From an uncultured Sphingomonadaceae bacterium (GTDB lineage: Bacteria; Pseudomonadota; Alphaproteobacteria; Sphingomonadales; Sphingomonadaceae): a stretch of DNA of 64,000 nt. Within the stretch, counting starts at the first letter, position 1, and each line of letters opens with the position of its first letter. Made by a program: the position numbers and the translations under genes. The notes under the pieces were generated by a model. That model made no database searches. It was not told where the DNA came from and was given only the letters and a program-made list of their open reading frames with translations. The stretch spans positions 1 to 64,000 of the forward strand of contig CALLJS010000013.1 of NCBI GenBank assembly GCA_938050045.1, read 5' to 3'. Below are positions 63,871 to 64,000 of the stretch, one piece after another.

Positions 63871-64000
63871 GGAAATGTATGAATAAAATATAATATTCAA
63901 CCTATTGTCATGATATTTGTTAGCGTGCTTTTTTCATGAGCAGTCATAGGGTTTTTACGCGCCCTAGCAGGCATAATAACATCCAATGATTTGTCATAAG

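Noticed and set aside
63871-64000. Short frame starting near 63937
   Set aside because: Only 17 codons with no support; the end of the window is otherwise empty.

Overview
The window is chromosomal DNA of an alphaproteobacterium, most likely a low-GC member of the Sphingomonadales. The evidence is gene content and order: CpdR beside an N-formylglutamate amidohydrolase, a Fur-PlsC-MiaB-PhoH-YbeY-CorC cluster, MucR, Bpt, a stand-alone CpaF ATPase, an F1-only ATP synthase operon (atpHAGDC without F0 genes), a SapC protein and a DUF1285-NUDIX-CCA transferase cluster. The base composition is AT-leaning by eye. The lineage call is inference; no 16S gene or phylogenetic marker was compared.

Layout. 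1-5.7 kb: tRNA-Val, cpdR, an N-formylglutamate amidohydrolase, a TPR lipoprotein, SapC, an FAD-linked 2-hydroxyacid dehydrogenase and a small secreted protein. 5.8-14.2 kb: RhlE-type helicase, a 17-bp minisatellite, an exported amidohydrolase, threonine ammonia-lyase, Bpt, dihydroorotase and a large RcnB/MORN-like/double glycine-zipper envelope protein. 14.3-23.7 kb: an almost unbroken minus-strand block (fRMsr, ArfB, CorC, YbeY, PhoH, MiaB, PlsC, Fur, MucR, RimI, TsaB, RutE-like nitroreductase, NfuA) covering tRNA and rRNA maturation, iron and Fe-S handling and lipid synthesis. 23.8-36.7 kb: SDR, M16 protease, HslUV, GalE, a PglF/CapD-like nucleotide-sugar enzyme, a nitrilase-family amidase, a second amidohydrolase and a DMT exporter. 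37-43.8 kb: CpaF and the F1 operon, which carries an extra small membrane ORF and a REP-like hairpin between atpA and atpG. 44-48.2 kb: Ogt, a membrane-tethered trypsin-like protease, MsrA, then a decayed integration site (tRNA-Arg between an IS1595-type transposase remnant and a tyrosine-recombinase remnant). 48.3-64 kb: queuosine-precursor transporter, purQ, purS, M16 protease, purC, parC, a GGDEF/EAL protein, CCA transferase, CoA-type NUDIX, DUF1285, GNAT, MFS transporter and a DUF1499 protein.

Nearly everything is ordinary core genome. The parts most worth a second look are the wrecked mobile elements around tRNA-Arg, two short tandem-repeat arrays (one in the 5' leader of the nitroreductase gene), a 22-bp perfect palindrome between purC and parC, the unusual membrane ORF inside the F1 operon, and the repeat-built envelope protein with a consensus CtrA box in front of it. 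I saw no defence island, CRISPR array, biosynthetic cluster or intact mobile element, and I do not think the window contains a clearly new system.
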